DNA of 55,024 bases from contig CACAAX010000010.1 of assembly GCA_902530595.1 (NCBI GenBank), forward strand, positions 1 through 55,024. The letters are read 5' to 3'. This stretch comes from an uncultured Alphaproteobacteria bacterium (GTDB taxonomy: Bacteria; Pseudomonadota; Alphaproteobacteria; Rhodobacterales; Rhodobacteraceae). The translations under genes and the position numbers were made by a program. The first letter of the stretch is position 1, and every line of letters starts with the position of its first letter. Of this stretch, positions 1 through 9,220 are shown piece by piece. Under the pieces are notes generated by a model that worked only from the letters and a program-made list of their open reading frames with translations, was not told where the DNA came from and made no database searches.

Positions 1-1653
1 CTTGAGAAGAGTTTTGAGAGCGGGACACCGAAAGAAAATACTGTTGTAAATGGCACAATCATCGCTATTGAAGCGGGCCAGGCCATTATTGACATTGGTT
101 ATAAAATGGAAGGTCGCGTTGATGTTAGAGAATTCACAACTCCTGCGAGTAAAGATGGGGAACTAAAAATTGGTGATAAAGTAGAAGTTTACTTAGAACG
201 CGTAGAAAATGCTAAGGGCGAGGCTGTTGTAAGTAGGGAAAAGGCTAGACGCGAAGAAGCCTGGGATAAATTAGAGAAGGCTGCAAAAACTGAAGAGAGG
301 GTGGACGGTATAATATTTGGTAAGGTCAAAGGTGGCTTTACAGTCGATTTAGACGGAGCAATTGCGTTCTTACCCGGCAGTCAAGTCGATGTTCGTCCCA
401 TAAAAGATACAAATCCTTTAATGAATGTACCTCAACCATTTCAGGTTTTAAAGATGGATAGAAAACGAGGGAACATAGTAGTATCTAGACGAGCGGTATT
501 AGAAGAGTCTCGTGCAGAACAAAGAGCAGAACTTGTTGGAAATTTAGCAGAAGGTAATACAGTTGACGGTATAGTTAAAAACATAACAGACTATGGTGCT
601 TTTGTAGATCTAGGAGGGTTAGATGGTCTTCTTCATGTCACAGACATTGCATGGAAGAGAATTAATCATCCATCTGAGATGTTGAATTTAGGAGATTCTA
701 TTAAGGTTCAAATAATAAAAGTTAATAAAGAGACCAACAGGATAAGTCTTGGAATGAAACAGTTGGAGACAGATCCATGGGCGGACGTTGAAGGGAGATT
801 CCCAATTGGATCGAACCAAAAGGGAATAGTAACGAATATAACAGATTATGGTGCCTTTGTTGAATTAGAAGCGGGCGTAGAGGGTCTCGTTCATGTATCA
901 GAAATGTCTTGGACAAAGAAAAATGTCCATCCAGGAAAGATATTGTCGACTAGTCAGGAAGTCGAGGTTATGGTTCTTGAACTCGACAAGGAAAAGAGAA
1001 GAGTCAGTTTAGGGCTTAAGCAAATCCAAGGAAATCCTTGGCAGAATTTCGCCCAGTCCAACACAGTAGGAGCCATCCTTGAAGTTGAAATAAAGAATAT
1101 AACTGAGTTCGGCTTATTTGTTGGTTTGGGTAATGATATAGACGGAATGATACATCTTTCAGATTTGGATTGGGAAAAAACAGGAGAAGAAGCACTCAAA
1201 GATCATAAAAAAGGAGATGTTATAAAAGCGAAAGTAACCGATATAGACGTTGAAAAAGAACGAATTTCATTATCGATAAAAGCACTAGAAAGAGATCCTT
1301 TCGATGAGGTCTCAAAAACTATTAAAAAAGGTAGTACCCTTACAGCAGTAGTGTCAAAGGTAGATGAAGCGGGAATTGAAGTTGATTGTGATGGGGTTAA
1401 AGGTTTTATAAAGCGTTCTGATCTATCAAGAGATAGGAATGAACAGCGGCCAGAAAGGTTTTCTGAAGGTGACAAAGTTGATGCGAAAGTAGTAAATTTG
1501 GATAAAGCTTCAAGAAAATTCAATCTTTCAATAAAGGCATTAGAGTTGGCAGAAGAGAAAGAAGCAGTTGAACAGTACGGATCTACAGATTCTGGCGCCT
1601 CTCTTGGCGACATTCTTGGTGCAGCGCTTAAAGATCAAGACCAAAAAAGTTAA
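1..1653 (+). CDS. rpsA: 30S ribosomal protein S1 (5' end outside window)
   Basis: S1 helps the 30S subunit bind and unfold mRNA. The frame is open from base 1 and the start codon lies outside the window; the first internal ATG at 106 falls inside the first S1 repeat and is not the start. About 550 residues are visible, close to the usual full length. Six OB-fold S1 repeats can be followed. The third and fourth are the most canonical, with NITDYGAF near the start and LLHVTD or LVHVSE in the middle, and the sixth ends near the C-terminus. The gene ends three bases before sppA, so the two are probably co-transcribed. Identity is secure; only the N-terminus is missing. Confidence 0.97.
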   Translation, partial: LEKSFESGTPKENTVVNGTIIAIEAGQAIIDIGYKMEGRVDVREFTTPASKDGELKIGDKVEVYLERVENAKGEAVVSREKARREEAWDKLEKAAKTEERVDGIIFGKVKGGFTVDLDGAIAFLPGSQVDVRPIKDTNPLMNVPQPFQVLKMDRKRGNIVVSRRAVLEESRAEQRAELVGNLAEGNTVDGIVKNITDYGAFVDLGGLDGLLHVTDIAWKRINHPSEMLNLGDSIKVQIIKVNKETNRISLGMKQLETDPWADVEGRFPIGSNQKGIVTNITDYGAFVELEAGVEGLVHVSEMSWTKKNVHPGKILSTSQEVEVMVLELDKEKRRVSLGLKQIQGNPWQNFAQSNTVGAILEVEIKNITEFGLFVGLGNDIDGMIHLSDLDWEKTGEEALKDHKKGDVIKAKVTDIDVEKERISLSIKALERDPFDEVSKTIKKGSTLTAVVSKVDEAGIEVDCDGVKGFIKRSDLSRDRNEQRPERFSEGDKVDAKVVNLDKASRKFNLSIKALELAEEKEAVEQYGSTDSGASLGDILGAALKDQDQKS

Positions 1654-1656
1654 CAG

Positions 1657-2448
1657 ATGTCCATTGAGGCAGAAGTTTTCGAGCAAGCAAAAAAAAGGGC
1701 AAGGAGAACGGGATTTTTATTTGCGCTACTTTTGGTCTTTTTAATTTTATTTACATTCATAACTTTCAATAATTTCTTAGAGTTTGAAAGAAAAGGCCCG
1801 CATATAGCGAGAATTAAAATAGATGGCCCGATTTTTGATGATATAGATTTTAATAGACTGATTTACGAGCTGGGGCTTAACCCAAATGTAAAGGCTTTGA
1901 TTGTTCATATAAATAGCCCAGGTGGATCAGTTGTTGGAGCAGAGTCAATATTTGTTGCCTTGTCAGAGTTGAGTAGAGAAAAACCATCTGTGTCTGTGCT
2001 GGGTGAAACAGCCACCTCAGGCGGCTATTTAATCGCAGCAGCAACGGACAAAATAATCTCACGGTCAAATACTCTAACGGGGTCTATTGGTGTAATACTT
2101 CAATATCCAAATTTGTCGAAACTTTTGAAAAATATTGGAATTGATGTTAATACCATTAGATCCTCGGATCTAAAGGCATCTATCAATTTATTTGAGAAAC
2201 CAACATCTAAAGTCATTGAGAAACATAAACAAGTCATAGATGAGACTTTTTTATGGTTCAAGGGGATAGTTGCTGAAAAAAGGAAACTATCAGATATTAA
2301 TTTAGAGGAAGTATCGCAGGGCGGAGTCTTTACTGGCAGAAAAGCTAAAAAATTAGGTTTAGTTGATCTAATTGGAGGTGAGAGGGAGGCGATTAAATAT
2401 TTAGAAGAAAAGGTGGATACTAGAGGACTTCCGCTTGTTGACTTCTAG
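1657..2448 (+). CDS. sppA: Short-form signal peptide peptidase SppA (S49 family)
   Basis: Membrane-anchored serine protease of family S49, which degrades leftover signal peptides at the inner membrane. A single hydrophobic segment lies at about residues 18-38, followed by the protease domain. The likely nucleophile is Ser121 in TSGGYLIA and the likely general base is Lys173 in SSDLKAS. Their 52-residue spacing equals that of the Ser/Lys pair in Bacillus subtilis SppA. At 263 residues it is the short single-domain form, not the duplicated E. coli form. It follows rpsA by three bases. The active-site assignment rests on motif spacing. Confidence 0.9.
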   Translation: MSIEAEVFEQAKKRARRTGFLFALLLVFLILFTFITFNNFLEFERKGPHIARIKIDGPIFDDIDFNRLIYELGLNPNVKALIVHINSPGGSVVGAESIFVALSELSREKPSVSVLGETATSGGYLIAAATDKIISRSNTLTGSIGVILQYPNLSKLLKNIGIDVNTIRSSDLKASINLFEKPTSKVIEKHKQVIDETFLWFKGIVAEKRKLSDINLEEVSQGGVFTGRKAKKLGLVDLIGGEREAIKYLEEKVDTRGLPLVDF

Positions 2449-2538
2449 TACAGAGAGCTCATCATTATTTGATCTAATTTTTAGACAAGGTGATATATCT
2501 AACCTAGGAAAAAATTTTCTATCAAATAGTGGTTTCAG

Positions 2539-2570
2539 ATTATATTCAATTCTTTTCTGATGAATATAAT
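2539..2570. repeat. 10-bp inverted repeat in the sppA-ihfB gap
   Basis: The arms at 2539-2548 and 2561-2570 are perfect complements (ATTATATTCA and its reverse complement) around a 12-base loop. It lies in the 158-base gap between sppA and ihfB, the only sizeable gap in this plus-strand run. It may be a weak AT-rich terminator or processing site after sppA, or an operator for ihfB. No T-run follows, so a standard terminator is not convincing. In DNA this AT-rich, about one such repeat per window could arise by chance. Confidence 0.4.
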
Positions 2571-2606
2571 TTCTGTATACTAAATAAAGAGTGTAATAGG
2601 TAGAAT

Positions 2607-2888
2607 ATGATCAAATCAGATTTGATAAAAAAGCTGGCAGAAGACAACCCTCACTTATACTACAGAGATGTAGAAAAAATTGTAGGCACTATTTTTGATG
2701 AAATCATAATTGCGTTAGAAAATGGAAACAGGGTAGAATTGCGTGGCTTTGGTGCATTTTCAACCAAAGATAGAAGAGCCAGAAGAGCAAGAAATCCAAA
2801 GACTGGTTCTGATGTAGATGTAAATCAAAAAACAGTTCCTTTTTTTAAGTGTGGTAAGGGTCTAAGGCAGAAACTTAATGAAGCTTAA
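2607..2888 (+). CDS. ihfB: Integration host factor subunit beta
   Basis: DNA-bending nucleoid protein that pairs with IHF-alpha and acts in transcription, replication and recombination. The 93-residue length is typical. It has the family signature GFGAFS followed by the RARNPKTG beta-arm tip that intercalates in the minor groove. The start is the first ATG, preceded by the purine-rich AGGTAG. It is followed after three bases by a LapA-domain gene, a pairing common in proteobacteria. The 158-base upstream gap probably carries its promoter, but I could not pick one clear -35/-10 pair. Confidence 0.95.
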   Translation: MIKSDLIKKLAEDNPHLYYRDVEKIVGTIFDEIIIALENGNRVELRGFGAFSTKDRRARRARNPKTGSDVDVNQKTVPFFKCGKGLRQKLNEA

Positions 2889-2891
2889 TTT

Positions 2892-3224
2892 ATGAAGCTT
2901 TGGCGGTATATTTTTGGTATTTTTTTATTAACTTTTTGCACTTTGTTTGCGCTAGCCAACGATGATATGGTGATGATAAGCTTACCTAAGGTACTGGGAA
3001 CAGTCTCTGGTAAAAATATATATCTACCAGTTTATTTACTAACTTCGTTAGCGATATTTGCCGGAGTGATAATAGGAGTGTTGATTGAATATTTGAGAAA
3101 TTTCAAGTTACGAAAGGCATTTAATGAAAATAACAAAAAGCTTTTGAAGATTGAAAAAGAATTACAGAACACCAGAGAAAAGTTTTTAACGGAAGAGGAA
3201 AAGATACTTAACCTTTTAGATTAA
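2892..3224 (+). CDS. lapA: LapA-domain membrane protein (DUF1049)
   Basis: Small inner-membrane protein of the LapA/DUF1049 family; in E. coli LapA works with LapB in controlling LPS synthesis. Hydrophobic segments lie at about residues 5-23 and 45-66, followed by a charged, probably coiled-coil cytoplasmic tail at 68-107. The 110-residue length fits. It sits three bases after ihfB and three before trpF, so it is part of the same transcript. No lapB (TPR protein) follows here, so the E. coli role is only a family-level inference. Confidence 0.75.
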   Translation: MKLWRYIFGIFLLTFCTLFALANDDMVMISLPKVLGTVSGKNIYLPVYLLTSLAIFAGVIIGVLIEYLRNFKLRKAFNENNKKLLKIEKELQNTREKFLTEEEKILNLLD

Positions 3225-3227
3225 CCG

Positions 3228-3875
3228 ATGAAACATTTAATTAAAATCTGTGGTATTACTTCTGAGAAGGACCTTAAGGCTGCTCGAAAACTTGGAGCTA
3301 ATTTTGTTGGTTTTGTTCTTGTAGAAAAGTCAAAGAGATTTATTGACTTAAAAAAACTAGAGTCACTTTCAATGATGGTTAGTAAACCTTTAAAGTCAGT
3401 TGCTTTGTTGGTCGATCCTTCAGATGATTTTCTAGAAAAACTACTTTTGTGTTCCAAAGTGGATTACATACAGCTGCATGGCGAAGAATCACCGGAGAGA
3501 GTTGATGAGATCGCAAAGATAACTAATATTCCCTTAATAAAAGCAATTGGAGTTGAAAAGAAGAGTGATCTTCCTAATATTAGAAAGTATGAGAGTTCTG
3601 TAGACTACATATTGCTAGACTCAAAAGTGAAAGAAACCGGGCACTTAAAGGGAGGAAGAGGAATTAGCTTCAATTGGAATATTATCAAAGGATTTAATTT
3701 TAAAAAACCTTGGTTTTTAGCTGGAGGACTTAATACAAATAATGTTATAGATGCAGTTAACATAACAGGGGCTAAAATGTTAGATGTCTCAACTGGTGTG
3801 GAAACTAAACCAGGAGAAAAAAGTTTTGATAAAATGAGAGAATTTATTGGAAGGGTTAATGGAGAATTTATTTAA
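3228..3875 (+). CDS. trpF: Phosphoribosylanthranilate isomerase
   Basis: Catalyses the third step of tryptophan synthesis from anthranilate, an Amadori rearrangement of phosphoribosylanthranilate to CdRP. It is a single TIM barrel of 215 residues. The catalytic cysteine is Cys8 in KICGIT and the catalytic aspartate is probably Asp131 in YILLDSK; the glycine-rich phosphate site GGRGISF follows. It overlaps trpB by 17 bases if trpB starts at its ATG, which suggests translational coupling. It is free-standing, not fused to trpC. Confidence 0.95.
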   Translation: MKHLIKICGITSEKDLKAARKLGANFVGFVLVEKSKRFIDLKKLESLSMMVSKPLKSVALLVDPSDDFLEKLLLCSKVDYIQLHGEESPERVDEIAKITNIPLIKAIGVEKKSDLPNIRKYESSVDYILLDSKVKETGHLKGGRGISFNWNIIKGFNFKKPWFLAGGLNTNNVIDAVNITGAKMLDVSTGVETKPGEKSFDKMREFIGRVNGEFI

Positions 3876-5097
3876 AGATACGGGATCAAATAGTTTTCGT
3901 AATGGACCTGATGATAAGGGACGATTTGGAGATTATGGAGGTCGATTCGTTTCAGAGACACTTATGCCTCTGATTATTGAATTAGAAAAAAGTTATCGAG
4001 AGCTTAAAAAAGATGATGACTTCTGGAAAGAATATGAGGATTTGTTAAATAACTATGTCGGTAGACCAAGCCCAATGTACTTTGCCGAGAGACTTACTGC
4101 GTATCTTAATGGTCCAAAGATATATTTTAAGCGAGATGAATTGAATCATACGGGAGCACATAAAATTAACAATGTTATTGGACAAATTTTATTAGCGAAA
4201 AGGATGGGAAAAAAAAGGATCATCGCTGAAACAGGTGCTGGCCAACATGGTGTAGCAACAGCAACGGTGTGTGCCAGATTTGGCTTAGAATGTATAGTTT
4301 TTATGGGTGAAACAGATGTTAAGAGGCAAGCTCCAAATGTTTTTAGGATGAAATTATTGGGCGCTCAGGTAAGGTCGGTAACATCTGGGAGAGGAACACT
4401 TAAAGATGCTATGAATGAAGCTTTAAGAGATTGGGTTTCAAATGTGGATAATACTTTCTATTGTATCGGAACAGTTGCTGGCCCGCACCCCTATCCAAAA
4501 ATGGTCCGGGATTTTCAATCGATAATTGGGCGAGAAGCTAGACTGCAACTTGAAAGATTGGAAGGAAGGAAGCCTGATACTATTGTAGCTTGTATTGGAG
4601 GTGGATCAAACGCCATTGGACTTTTTCATGAATTTTTGGACGATGAGGATATTGATATAATTGGCGTTGAGGCCGGTGGAGAAGGTATAGATAGTAGAAT
4701 GAAGCATGCAGCTTCATTGACAGGAGGTTCTCCTGGTGTGCTTCATGGAAACAAAACGTATTTATTACAAGATTCTGAGGGACAAATAATTGAGGGTCAT
4801 TCTATATCTGCTGGTCTTGACTATCCAGGTATTGGCCCTGAACATGCATGGCTTAATGATCTCGGTCGAGTAAAATATGTTTCTGTAACTGACTCTGAGG
4901 CGCTGGATGCATTTAAGCTATGCTGCAAGTTAGAGGGGATCATCCCAGCTTTGGAACCTAGTCATGCATTGGCTCACGTTATGAAGATTGCTCCTACATT
5001 GCCTAAGGATAAACTTATTCTTTTGAATATGTGCGGGAGGGGTGATAAAGATATTTTCACTGTTGCTGAAAGATTAGACGTCTCTCTGGTGAGTTAA
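3859..5097 (+). CDS. trpB: Tryptophan synthase beta chain
   Basis: PLP enzyme condensing indole and serine to tryptophan in complex with TrpA. The PLP lysine is Lys102 in [10 protein letters not shown], followed by the TGAGQHG and phosphate-binding GGGSNAIG motifs. I place the start at the ATG at 3859 because GGAAGGG sits three bases before it, within trpF; an in-frame TTG at 3847 would add four residues. With the ATG start it has 412 residues, normal for the family. Its TAA shares the tetranucleotide at 5094-5097 with the stop of convergent pth. The partner trpA is not next to it but lies 1.3 kb away on the other strand. Confidence 0.95.
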   Translation: MENLFKDTGSNSFRNGPDDKGRFGDYGGRFVSETLMPLIIELEKSYRELKKDDDFWKEYEDLLNNYVGRPSPMYFAERLTAYLNGPKIYFKRDELNHTGAHKINNVIGQILLAKRMGKKRIIAETGAGQHGVATATVCARFGLECIVFMGETDVKRQAPNVFRMKLLGAQVRSVTSGRGTLKDAMNEALRDWVSNVDNTFYCIGTVAGPHPYPKMVRDFQSIIGREARLQLERLEGRKPDTIVACIGGGSNAIGLFHEFLDDEDIDIIGVEAGGEGIDSRMKHAASLTGGSPGVLHGNKTYLLQDSEGQIIEGHSISAGLDYPGIGPEHAWLNDLGRVKYVSVTDSEALDAFKLCCKLEGIIPALEPSHALAHVMKIAPTLPKDKLILLNMCGRGDKDIFTVAERLDVSLVS

Positions 5098-5630
5098 GTA
5101 ATCGTTTTCTGCATTATTTCTTCAAAATCCTCACAGAGCTTTTGTATTGTGGTTACGATTTTGTCTTTTTCCGCTTTAGAGAAATTTGATAGCACAAAAT
5201 ATGACACTTCTTCTTTTGTACGAGGACGTCCTATGCCCACACGAAGCCTGTTATAGTCTTTGGTTCCCAAGTGCTGAGATATGGATCTAACACCCTTATG
5301 CCCTGCATCTCCTCCACCCAGTTTAAACTTTATATGTCCCAATTCTAAGTCGATATCATCATAAATAACAAATATATCCTCTTCACTAACTTTGAAAAAC
5401 AGCTTAAACTTTGCTACACAAGAGCCAGACAGATTCATATAAGTCTGAGGCTTTACTAAAATAATTTTTTCAGAGCCGAATAGTTTTGCCGCGAACATTC
5501 CGTCAAATTTGCTTTTCCAATCTTCAAATTGGTAATGTGTAGAAAAATGATCTAATGCCATAAAACCCAAATTATGTCTATTATTCAGATGCACTGAACC
5601 AGGGTTTCCAAGGCCAACGATTAACTTCAC
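5094..5630 (-). CDS. pth: Peptidyl-tRNA hydrolase
   Basis: Cleaves peptidyl-tRNA released from stalled ribosomes, recycling tRNA. Visible active-site positions are Asn10 in GLGNPG, catalytic His19 in NRHNLGF, Asn66 in QTYMN and Asp91 in YDDIDL. The 178 residues are slightly short but complete. One oddity is that the substrate-contact motif reads GHKG, with Lys where E. coli has Asn114. It lies 18 bases downstream of rplY, the usual rplY-pth pairing in proteobacteria. Its stop overlaps the trpB stop by four bases on the opposite strand. Confidence 0.95.
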   Translation of the reverse strand: MKLIVGLGNPGSVHLNNRHNLGFMALDHFSTHYQFEDWKSKFDGMFAAKLFGSEKIILVKPQTYMNLSGSCVAKFKLFFKVSEEDIFVIYDDIDLELGHIKFKLGGGDAGHKGVRSISQHLGTKDYNRLRVGIGRPRTKEEVSYFVLSNFSKAEKDKIVTTIQKLCEDFEEIMQKTIT

Positions 5631-5648
5631 TATCTAAGGCTATCCAAT

Positions 5649-6305
5649 CTATTCTTGAGCAGTTTCTTCTTTTTCTTCTCCAATTGTATCGGTAGCCGCA
5701 TCATCAGAATCTGTACTCTCATTTTCACTTGATTTCAATCCGCTTGGAGCTTGTATATTGGCCACAACAAAATCTCTTCCTTTTATTGTAGTTTCAGTTC
5801 CAGGAGGAAGCGTGATATTTGATATTGTAATGGTATCACCAACCTCGAAGTCTTTTATATCTACTTCCAGCGCTGATGGGATTTCCATAGCATTCACGAT
5901 CAATTCCACTTCTGGCCTAACGACAGTCAAAACGCCCCCTCGCTTTATTCCCTTGCATATGTCTTGGTTATTAAAAACAACAGGTATGAATAATTTAATT
6001 CTAGCAGTTTTTGACAAGCGCAAAAAATCAAGGTGTGTGGGCAGATCTTTCACAATATGTTTCTGAATGTCTCTACAGATTACCTGTATAGTTTTTCCTT
6101 CTATCGAAAGGTTAATCAATGTCGACATAAACTTACCTGCATTTAGCTTTTTTAATAACTCATTAAACTTTACGTTTATATTCAACGGATCTTCTGATCC
6201 TCCATAAACAATGCCAGGAACTAGGTCATTTCTCCGCGCCTCTCTTGCAGCCCCTTTTCCAACGCCTTCTCTCACGGTTGCTGTTAAAGACAAATTATCT
6301 GCCAT
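5649..6305 (-). CDS. rplY: 50S ribosomal protein L25, long form (Ctc)
   Basis: 5S-rRNA-binding ribosomal protein of the L25/Ctc type. It has an N-terminal L25 domain (about residues 5-92, beginning with the typical GKGAAREARR segment) and the C-terminal TL5-type beta domain (about 95-185). A 30-residue acidic tail rich in Glu, Asp and Ser follows. The length of 218 residues fits the long form found in alphaproteobacteria. The start ATG is preceded by AAGGATTACCAAG. It probably leads the rplY-pth operon. Confidence 0.94.
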   Translation of the reverse strand: MADNLSLTATVREGVGKGAAREARRNDLVPGIVYGGSEDPLNINVKFNELLKKLNAGKFMSTLINLSIEGKTIQVICRDIQKHIVKDLPTHLDFLRLSKTARIKLFIPVVFNNQDICKGIKRGGVLTVVRPEVELIVNAMEIPSALEVDIKDFEVGDTITISNITLPPGTETTIKGRDFVVANIQAPSGLKSSENESTDSDDAATDTIGEEKEETAQE

Positions 6306-6373
6306 CTTGGTAATCCTTAATAAAAAGTTCTATAGAGTTGATATATTACTTCGGTCTGAAGGTCAAAATTTTT

Positions 6374-7165
6374 TTAATTTGAATGAACGGATTTTGATAG
6401 GCTACTTATAAAGTCTGAAACTTCACGATCCGATGCACCCTTTTGAACTGTTTCTATAATAGCTGAACCGACTACAACCCCATCAGCTGAAAGAGAGATA
6501 GATTTTGCATCTTCGGGTGACTTTATTCCAAAACCAACACAAATAGGTAAGTCAGTATATTTTTTTATTCTACTTATCTCATCGGCAACAACCTGCTTAA
6601 CAGGGACCTTAGATCCAGTAACACCGGCGACCGATACATAATAAAGAAAGCCACTTGAATTATCTAAAAGTGTTGGCAACCTCTGGTCATCACTTGTAGG
6701 TGTAAGTAACCTTATAAAATGGAGTTTGTGATTTAAGCAAAAAATACATAATTCACTATCCTCTTCAGGGGGCAAATCAACGATTATAAGTCCATCGACC
6801 CCAAGGTTCTTAATTTTTTTCACGAAATTTTCTGATCCAAACTTATGTATAGGGTTGTAGTAACCCATCAAAATTATAGGAGTATCTTGATCATTCTCTC
6901 TAAAACTCTCAATCATTTGATATAAGTTTTCCATCTTGAACCCAGCTTCTAATGCCTCATGTCCTGCATCTTGAATGATTTTTCCATCTGCCATTGGATC
7001 GGTAAATGGCATTCCTATTTCTATAATATCTGCCCCCAGACTTGGTAATTTTTGAAGTAGGTTACTTGAATATTTGATGTTCGGGAATCCTGCCATAATA
7101 AAAGGAATGAAAGCTTTTTTATCTTCAGCAGTCAATTGGTGGAATTTTCTATTAAGCCTTGACAT
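6374..7165 (-). CDS. trpA: Tryptophan synthase alpha chain
   Basis: Cleaves indole-3-glycerol phosphate to indole and G3P and passes indole to TrpB. With the ATG at 7165 as start, the two catalytic acids fall at Glu49 and Asp60, the same numbers as in the E. coli enzyme. This supports that start over the in-frame GTG at 7189; AGAG lies six bases upstream of the ATG. The 263-residue length is standard. It is on the strand opposite trpFB and separated from them by pth-rplY, so the two subunits of one complex are transcribed from different units. Confidence 0.94.
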   Translation of the reverse strand: MSRLNRKFHQLTAEDKKAFIPFIMAGFPNIKYSSNLLQKLPSLGADIIEIGMPFTDPMADGKIIQDAGHEALEAGFKMENLYQMIESFRENDQDTPIILMGYYNPIHKFGSENFVKKIKNLGVDGLIIVDLPPEEDSELCIFCLNHKLHFIRLLTPTSDDQRLPTLLDNSSGFLYYVSVAGVTGSKVPVKQVVADEISRIKKYTDLPICVGFGIKSPEDAKSISLSADGVVVGSAIIETVQKGASDREVSDFISSLSKSVHSN

Positions 7166-7269
7166 TGTTACTCTATTTAAATTATTCACAAAACTTGTTC
7201 ATTTTAGACTACAGAATAAAATTGATTAAAGTCTTATATAGTAATTAACTGGATAAGGGAATAAATAAA

Positions 7270-8367
7270 ATGGGTTTTAAGACAGGAATTATTGGTCTTC
7301 CGAATGTGGGAAAGTCAACTTTGTTCAATGCTTTGACAAAATCCAAAAGTGCTCAAGCAGCAAATTTTCCATTCTGTACAATAGACCCAAATATTGGTGA
7401 GGTAACGGTTCCTGACCAAAGACTTTTGGAGCTTTCAAAAATTTCTGTATCTGCTGAAACAATACCTACCAAAATGACATTTATCGATATTGCTGGTTTG
7501 GTAAAGGGGGCTTCAAAAGGCGAGGGTTTGGGCAATAAGTTCTTGGCAAATATTAGAGAATGTGATGCGTTGGCCCATGTCACAAGATGCTTTGAGGATG
7601 AAAACATAACTCATGTTAACAATGCTATAGATCCAGTAGCTGATATTGATATTATTAATACTGAGCTTTTATTAGCTGATTTAGAAAGCGTAACAAAGCG
7701 AATAGAGAACTATAAAAAAAGAGGTGGTAAGAAAAATGATGAAGTGCTTACCTTGGTATTCCTCGAGAAAGTTCTTAAACTTTTAGAAGATGGAATACCA
7801 GTAAGACAAGGAAAATTTTTTGACGATGAATTAAAAATGTTGCATTTATCTCAATTTTTAACTTCAAAACCTATATTGTTTATCTGTAATGTGGACGAAA
7901 ACAGTGTAAGAGAGGGAAACGAATACTCAAAAAGAGTGGAGGCTTTAGCAAAGACGTTAGAGGCTTCAACTTTAAATATTTCAGTTTCGATTGAGCAAGA
8001 GCTTAGCGAAATATCTGATAAAAATGAGCTAAAAGAGTTTTTGTTTGAAATGGAAATGGATTCTACTGGACTTGAAAAATTAATAAAGACTGGATACGAA
8101 CTTCTAGGATTGTGTACTTATTTCACTTCTGGCCCTAAGGAAACCAGAGCTTGGACAATCACCAATTCAACTTTTGCCCCAGAAGCTGCTGGAAAAATAC
8201 ACACCGACTTCAAAAAAGGTTTTATAAGAGCGGAAACGGTGAGCTATTCCGATTTTGTATCAGCTGGCGGTTGGTTGAAAGCGAAAGAATTAGGAAACGT
8301 AAGAAGTGAAGGAAAAGACTACTTAGTTAAAGATGGTGATATTATGAACTTTCTATTCAGTTCATAA
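7270..8367 (+). CDS. ychF: Ribosome-binding GTPase/ATPase YchF (OLA1 family)
   Basis: Universally conserved P-loop NTPase of the Obg-related family that binds the ribosome and prefers ATP in characterised members. The P-loop GLPNVGKST lies at residues 9-17, a DIAGLVKGASKGEG switch region follows, then a helical insert. The C-terminal TGS domain begins at about residue 280 with LLGLCTYFTSGP. The 365-residue length is exact for the family. An AAGGGA ribosome site precedes the ATG. It converges with truA with three bases between stop codons, leaving no room for a terminator. Confidence 0.96.
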   Translation: MGFKTGIIGLPNVGKSTLFNALTKSKSAQAANFPFCTIDPNIGEVTVPDQRLLELSKISVSAETIPTKMTFIDIAGLVKGASKGEGLGNKFLANIRECDALAHVTRCFEDENITHVNNAIDPVADIDIINTELLLADLESVTKRIENYKKRGGKKNDEVLTLVFLEKVLKLLEDGIPVRQGKFFDDELKMLHLSQFLTSKPILFICNVDENSVREGNEYSKRVEALAKTLEASTLNISVSIEQELSEISDKNELKEFLFEMEMDSTGLEKLIKTGYELLGLCTYFTSGPKETRAWTITNSTFAPEAAGKIHTDFKKGFIRAETVSYSDFVSAGGWLKAKELGNVRSEGKDYLVKDGDIMNFLFSS

Positions 8368-8370
8368 TTT

Positions 8371-9120
8371 TTAATAATCAATTCTTGCTAAGTACAGGCC
8401 ACTAGATGGAGCTAATGCAGCACATCGACTTCGATCTCTAGACAATAGTATTTCCTGTATCTTTTTGACCCCCCACTTTCCGCAGCCAACTTTCTCTAAG
8501 CAACCTACAATGCTTCGAACTTGATGGTGCAGAAAAGATCTTGCTGAAAAATTTAATTGATAAACAACTCCATCTCTTATCTCTTGAGAATGGATGCTAA
8601 TTGTATCTATTGTTTTTATTGGACTAGATGCTTGACAAATTGAGGATCGAAATGCTGAAAAATCATGCCTACCAATGAGGTAATTTGCAGCTAGCTGCAT
8701 ATTTGATTTGTTTAAGCTGTGCTTTACGTGCCAATACTGGTTTTTCTCAAAAGTTAGATCTGTTTTCCTCGAAAAAATTTTATATATGTAATGCCGCTTT
8801 GTAGCAGAAAAGCGTGCGTGAAATTGATTGTTAACAAATCTAGCATTTAATATCGAAACTGGATATTTGTTAAGGTAATAATTAATTGCCTTTTTTACAG
8901 TTTCACAATCACGTTTAGTTGCTAGGTCAACATGAGCAACCTGCCCGATAGCATGCACCCCGGCATCCGTTCTTCCTGCCCCGACGAAATTTTCACAATT
9001 CATATCAAGTTTTTTTATTGCATCGAATACAACTCCTTGTACGGTGATTATATTGCTTTGTACCTGCCAGCCATGAAATGGTGAACCATCGTATTCTATT
9101 GTAAGAGCATACCTATACAT
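8371..9120 (-). CDS. truA: tRNA pseudouridine(38-40) synthase
   Basis: Converts uridines 38-40 in the anticodon stem of many tRNAs to pseudouridine. The catalytic aspartate is Asp52 in GAGRTDAGVHA. The N-terminal YDGSPFHGWQ and the C-terminal FLHHQVRSIVG segments are characteristic. Length is 249 residues, as expected. It is transcribed away from ileS and its start lies 100 bases from the ileS ATG, so the two share a divergent promoter region. Confidence 0.95.
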   Translation of the reverse strand: MYRYALTIEYDGSPFHGWQVQSNIITVQGVVFDAIKKLDMNCENFVGAGRTDAGVHAIGQVAHVDLATKRDCETVKKAINYYLNKYPVSILNARFVNNQFHARFSATKRHYIYKIFSRKTDLTFEKNQYWHVKHSLNKSNMQLAANYLIGRHDFSAFRSSICQASSPIKTIDTISIHSQEIRDGVVYQLNFSARSFLHHQVRSIVGCLEKVGCGKWGVKKIQEILLSRDRSRCAALAPSSGLYLARIDY

Positions 9121-9145
9121 ATCTTGAGTTTCTAAAAATCTTTAA

Positions 9146-9174
9146 TTTACGAAAAAAATATTTAATTGTATATA
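9146..9174 (+). promoter_or_regulatory. Candidate sigma-70-type promoter of ileS
   Basis: TTTACG at 9146-9151 is followed, after exactly 17 bases, by TATATA at 9169-9174. It lies in the truA-ileS divergent gap about 45 bases before the ileS ATG. The spacing is ideal and both hexamers match four of six consensus bases. The region is so AT-rich that a chance match is possible. No T-box or riboswitch-like structure is seen in the short leader. Confidence 0.4.
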
Positions 9175-9220
9175 AATCGATTTTCTACTAAACAACTATT
9201 AAAAAAACATAAGAAATAAA

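Noticed and set aside
2593-2608. The same 13-mer (AATAGGTAGAATA) precedes both ihfB and aspS (50669-50681), suggesting a shared regulatory site.
   Set aside because: In AT-rich DNA of this length over a hundred 13-base matches are expected by chance, and the match covers the purine-rich ribosome site, which is constrained anyway.
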